15,699 bases of DNA from Clostridia bacterium (GTDB lineage: Bacteria; Bacillota; Clostridia; Christensenellales; Aristaeellaceae). The DNA is taken from positions 1 through 15,699 of the forward strand of contig JAUNBY010000031.1 of assembly GCA_030526935.1 (NCBI GenBank). Reading direction: 5' to 3'. The notes beneath the pieces were generated by a model, which saw only the letters and a list, made by a program, of their open reading frames with translations, did not search any database and was not told the DNA's origin. Position numbers and translations under genes: made by a program. Below are positions 13,711 to 15,699 of this stretch, piece by piece; position 1 is the first letter of the stretch, and every line of letters starts with the position of its first letter.

Positions 13711-13739
13711 TTGCTTTTGACACTATGTCATGATATAAT
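13711..13739 (+). promoter_or_regulatory. Extended -10 promoter of the dehydrogenase/kinase pair, with overlapping inverted repeat
   Basis: TGATATAAT (13731-13739) is an extended -10 with a perfect TATAAT (13734-13739). A weak TTGCTT (13711-13716) lies at 17-bp spacing. The spacer holds the perfect repeat TGACA-CTA-TGTCA (13718-13730), well placed for a repressor. A nearby TTGACA (13717-13722) is only 11 bp from the -10 box and cannot be its -35. Confidence 0.6.
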
Positions 13740-13755
13740 GATGTTGTTTTTAGGC

Positions 13756-13772
13756 GGCGAAGGCTTTTCGCC
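13756..13772 (+). other. Small hairpin in the dehydrogenase leader
   Basis: GGCGAA (13756-13761) pairs with TTCGCC (13767-13772) around a 5-nt loop. It lies early in the leader, about 54 bp before the ATG at 13826, and no T-run follows. It may affect stability; no known riboswitch motif is seen. Confidence 0.35.
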
Positions 13773-13825
13773 GTGCGGCGCGGCGATGACTTTAAACAAA
13801 TCTACATTGGAGGAATGCTTTAATT

Positions 13826-14869
13826 ATGAAGGGAAAAATGAAAGGCCTGATAGTGGAAAAAGACGGTTCTCTCGCGATACGCGAGGTATCCATACCGGAA
13901 TACAACGACTGCCAGGCGCTGGTAAAGACTCTCAGCTGCGGCGTTTGCAACGGAACCGACGCCAAATTGATTCACCGCAAATTCAAGAATTTCGGCCCTG
14001 AACTGTACCCGCTTATGCTCGGCCACGAAGCGGTAGGAGAGGTCGTGGAAATCGGAAGCGCCGTAAAGACCTTCAAGGTGGGCGACAGAGTGCTCCTGCC
14101 GTTCGCGGGGCCTTTGGACGGCTACGAGTGCGGATGGGGCTCTTTCAGCGAATATGGCGTCGTGTGCGATCCCGCAAGCTGGGACGCGTCGAAGTACGGC
14201 GAAACGCCCGAGTGCGCTTTCGGACAGACGGTTTTGTCGCCCGACGTCGATCCCGTCAAAGGCGCTATGATAATCACGCTTCGCGAGGTGCTTTCGTCGA
14301 TCAAACGCTTTGGAATGACGGCGAACAAATCGGTGGTAGTATTCGGATGCGGCCCAGTGGGACTGACGTTTATAAAGTTCTTGTCGCTTTTGGGAATAAG
14401 CCCCATTGTCGCGTTGGACATAGTGCCCCAAAAGCTCGAAGACGCCAAGGCAAACGGCGCGGACTATGCGTTTATGTCGAACGACGCGGACGTCAGGGAA
14501 AAAATTAAGCATATCATCGCGTCGGGAGCCGACTTCGTTCTGGACGCGGTTGGCATATCGGCCATAATAAACACCGCCATGCCACTGATAAAGGATCAGG
14601 GCAAGATATGCTGCTACGGCATATCCCCCAACCTCTCATATGAAATAGACTGGACGGACGCGCCCTATAACTGGCAGTTGCAGTTTCAGCAGTTCCCGTC
14701 GAAGGTTGAGGAGGGAGAAGCTCATAACCAGATAATGAACTGGCTTCGCGCGGGAGTCATAAACCTGGATGACTATATATCCGACATAATCGACTTCAAA
14801 GACATACTCACGGCCTTCGAGCGTCTTGAGCGCCGCGACATAGCCAAAAAGTGCATAATACGCTACTGA
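13826..14869 (+). CDS. Medium-chain (zinc-type) alcohol/polyol dehydrogenase lacking the structural-zinc lobe
   Basis: This 347-aa oxidoreductase of the MDR superfamily resembles sorbitol and threonine dehydrogenases. Catalytic-zinc residues are present: Cys41 in SCGVCNGTD, and His67-Glu68 in GHEAVGEV. The Rossmann motif GCGPVG (174-179) and Asp198 at the end of the second strand suggest NAD rather than NADP. The usual four-cysteine lobe after GDRV is absent; the stretch reads LLPFAGPLDGYECGWGSFSEY, so the structural zinc is missing. It probably oxidises a secondary hydroxyl of a polyol or sugar. GGAGG (13809-13813) lies 12 nt before the ATG at 13826, slightly far; Met5 (13838) is no better. 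It is divergent from the sugar operon and coupled to the next kinase gene. Confidence 0.9.
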   Translation: MKGKMKGLIVEKDGSLAIREVSIPEYNDCQALVKTLSCGVCNGTDAKLIHRKFKNFGPELYPLMLGHEAVGEVVEIGSAVKTFKVGDRVLLPFAGPLDGYECGWGSFSEYGVVCDPASWDASKYGETPECAFGQTVLSPDVDPVKGAMIITLREVLSSIKRFGMTANKSVVVFGCGPVGLTFIKFLSLLGISPIVALDIVPQKLEDAKANGADYAFMSNDADVREKIKHIIASGADFVLDAVGISAIINTAMPLIKDQGKICCYGISPNLSYEIDWTDAPYNWQLQFQQFPSKVEEGEAHNQIMNWLRAGVINLDDYISDIIDFKDILTAFERLERRDIAKKCIIRY

Positions 14870-14870
14870 C

Positions 14871-15653
14871 ATGGAAAGCATCAAAAAGATAGCTCTGTTT
14901 CAGGACATGAGCGGCATCGGCAGGTGCGCCCTGGCGGTAGCCGTCCCGGTCGTATCGGCGCTTGGCTGCCAGGCTTGCGCCATACCGACCGCGCTTTTGA
15001 GCGGCCACACGGGATTTGGCGTCGTGGAACCTTTCGACTGTACGACGTTCGTCAAGCGGGCGATTCGCGAATGGGAGGCTATGGATCGCGCGTTTGACTG
15101 CGTTCTTACCGGGTACATGCCCTCCGGCGAATGCGTAAGGGCGGTAAGGCCGTTCGTCGAAAAGCAAAAAAGGCGCGCAGCCATAACCATAGTGGATCCC
15201 GCCATGGCCGACGGGGGGAAGCTTTACCGCTCTTTGGAATCGTCCATCGTCGAAGACTACAGGCTTCTTTGCCGGAGCGCCGGGCTGATAACGCCAAACG
15301 TCACCGAGGCGCGGCTTCTCACAGGCGAGACGGGAGACCCGGAAAAAGTGATGGAGGGACTTTTGCGCCTGAGCGAGAGCGCCATTATCACGGGCGTGGA
15401 GTTCGACGGGGGACGCGCCAACGTATATATGCGCCGGGGCGGGGAAATGAAGGTCTGCCGCTACAAACCCTTCGGGGTGGCTTTTCCCGGAACAGGCGAC
15501 TTGCTGGCCGCGAATCTCGCCGCTCATATAACGCTTGGCGCGGAACCGTTTTCCGCCCTGGAAGCGGCGACAACTTTCGTCAGCCGCGCCATGGAATTGA
15601 CTATAAAGGCCGGGACGCCGCCAATAGAGGGCGTGATATTTGAATTGGCGTAA
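14871..15653 (+). CDS. Pyridoxal/pyridoxamine kinase-like protein (PfkB/ribokinase superfamily)
   Basis: The 260-aa product fits the pyridoxal kinase branch of the ribokinase superfamily, which makes pyridoxal-5'-phosphate from vitamin B6 forms. It has the typical N-terminus QDMSGIGRCALA (11-22) followed by SALGCQACAIPTALLSGHTGF, then DPAMADGG (109-116), TPNVTEA (141-147) and GTGD (207-210) with the catalytic Asp210. The ATG is one base after the dehydrogenase stop (TGA C ATG) and no clear ribosome site precedes it, so translation depends on re-initiation. Its place beside a polyol dehydrogenase and opposite a sugar operon is odd for a vitamin enzyme. Either it is a plain B6 salvage gene that shares the promoter, or its substrate has shifted. 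The family call is firm, the substrate less so. Confidence 0.88.
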   Translation: MESIKKIALFQDMSGIGRCALAVAVPVVSALGCQACAIPTALLSGHTGFGVVEPFDCTTFVKRAIREWEAMDRAFDCVLTGYMPSGECVRAVRPFVEKQKRRAAITIVDPAMADGGKLYRSLESSIVEDYRLLCRSAGLITPNVTEARLLTGETGDPEKVMEGLLRLSESAIITGVEFDGGRANVYMRRGGEMKVCRYKPFGVAFPGTGDLLAANLAAHITLGAEPFSALEAATTFVSRAMELTIKAGTPPIEGVIFELA

Positions 15654-15676
15654 GGACACGGCTATTTAGCGCAGTA

Positions 15677-15699
15677 ACGCGCCGCGCGGAGCGGCGCGT
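15677..15699 (+). terminator. Probable terminator hairpin at the window edge
   Basis: ACGCGCCGC (15677-15685) and GCGGCGCGT (15691-15699) form a perfect 9-bp GC-rich stem with a 5-nt loop, 24 bp after the last stop codon. The expected T-run would lie outside the window, so termination is inferred. Confidence 0.6.

Noticed and set aside
13717..13739. TTGACA (13717) with TATAAT (13734) as the plus-strand promoter
   Set aside because: The spacer is 11 bp, too short for sigma-A; the extended -10 with a weak -35 at 13711 is more likely, and TTGACA is partly explained by the inverted repeat.
14808..15659. Minus-strand frame of 283 codons opposite the pyridoxal-kinase-like gene
   Set aside because: It is an Arg/His/Ala-rich shadow with no start signal; the plus strand has intact PfkB motifs.
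1..15699. CRISPR array, prophage, insertion sequence or defence island
   Set aside because: I see no regularly spaced repeats, transposase, integrase, phage structural gene or nuclease/toxin gene; the genes present are metabolic or housekeeping.

Overview
The window looks like chromosome of an anaerobic Bacillota of the class Clostridia, perhaps an uncultured gut lineage near Christensenellales (the rank below class is a guess). The reasons are strong GGAGG/AGGAGG ribosome sites on most genes, TTGACA/TATAAT promoters, a TTG-started xpt, a GTG-started YkuD L,D-transpeptidase with Pro/Thr linkers, an archaeal/clostridial cupin phosphoglucose isomerase, and RbsABC-type transport. G+C is by eye in the mid-50s percent, yet ATA is the preferred isoleucine codon (11 of 15 in trmO). 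I see no phage gene, transposase, CRISPR array, tRNA or rRNA.

Layout. (1) 1-277: a stand-alone small structured RNA with a near-consensus promoter and its own terminator; 6S RNA is the best guess but is not proven. (2) 282-1638: a C39-like cysteine peptidase (-) and the tRNA methyltransferase TrmO (+), divergent, with start codons only 22 bp apart. (3) 1739-2455 (-): a single-pass membrane protein of unknown function. (4) 2646-5279 (+): xanthine phosphoribosyltransferase, a NagD-like HAD phosphatase and a secreted L,D-transpeptidase. A 13-bp hairpin terminator at 5311-5345 separates this block from the next.

(5) 5398-13549 (-) is the core of the window, a seven-gene sugar or polyol uptake and catabolism operon. 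In transcription order it encodes a substrate-binding protein, RbsC-like permease A, an RbsA-like ATPase, RbsC-like permease B, an FGGY kinase, a Gfo/Idh/MocA dehydrogenase and a cupin phosphoglucose isomerase. (6) 13826-15653 (+) is divergent from it: a medium-chain dehydrogenase without the structural-zinc lobe, then a pyridoxal-kinase-like PfkB protein. The two units share a 276-bp control region with back-to-back promoters and three short perfect inverted repeats.

Inferred working: the binding protein and ABC transporter import a polyol or uncommon sugar. One or both dehydrogenases oxidise it, the FGGY kinase phosphorylates the resulting ketose, and the cupin isomerase feeds the phosphate into the glucose-6-P/fructose-6-P pool. 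No step can be tied to one substrate from sequence alone, and no transcription regulator lies in the window. I do not recognise this gene combination as a named pathway, so it is the best candidate here for an undescribed system. Each part belongs to a known family.
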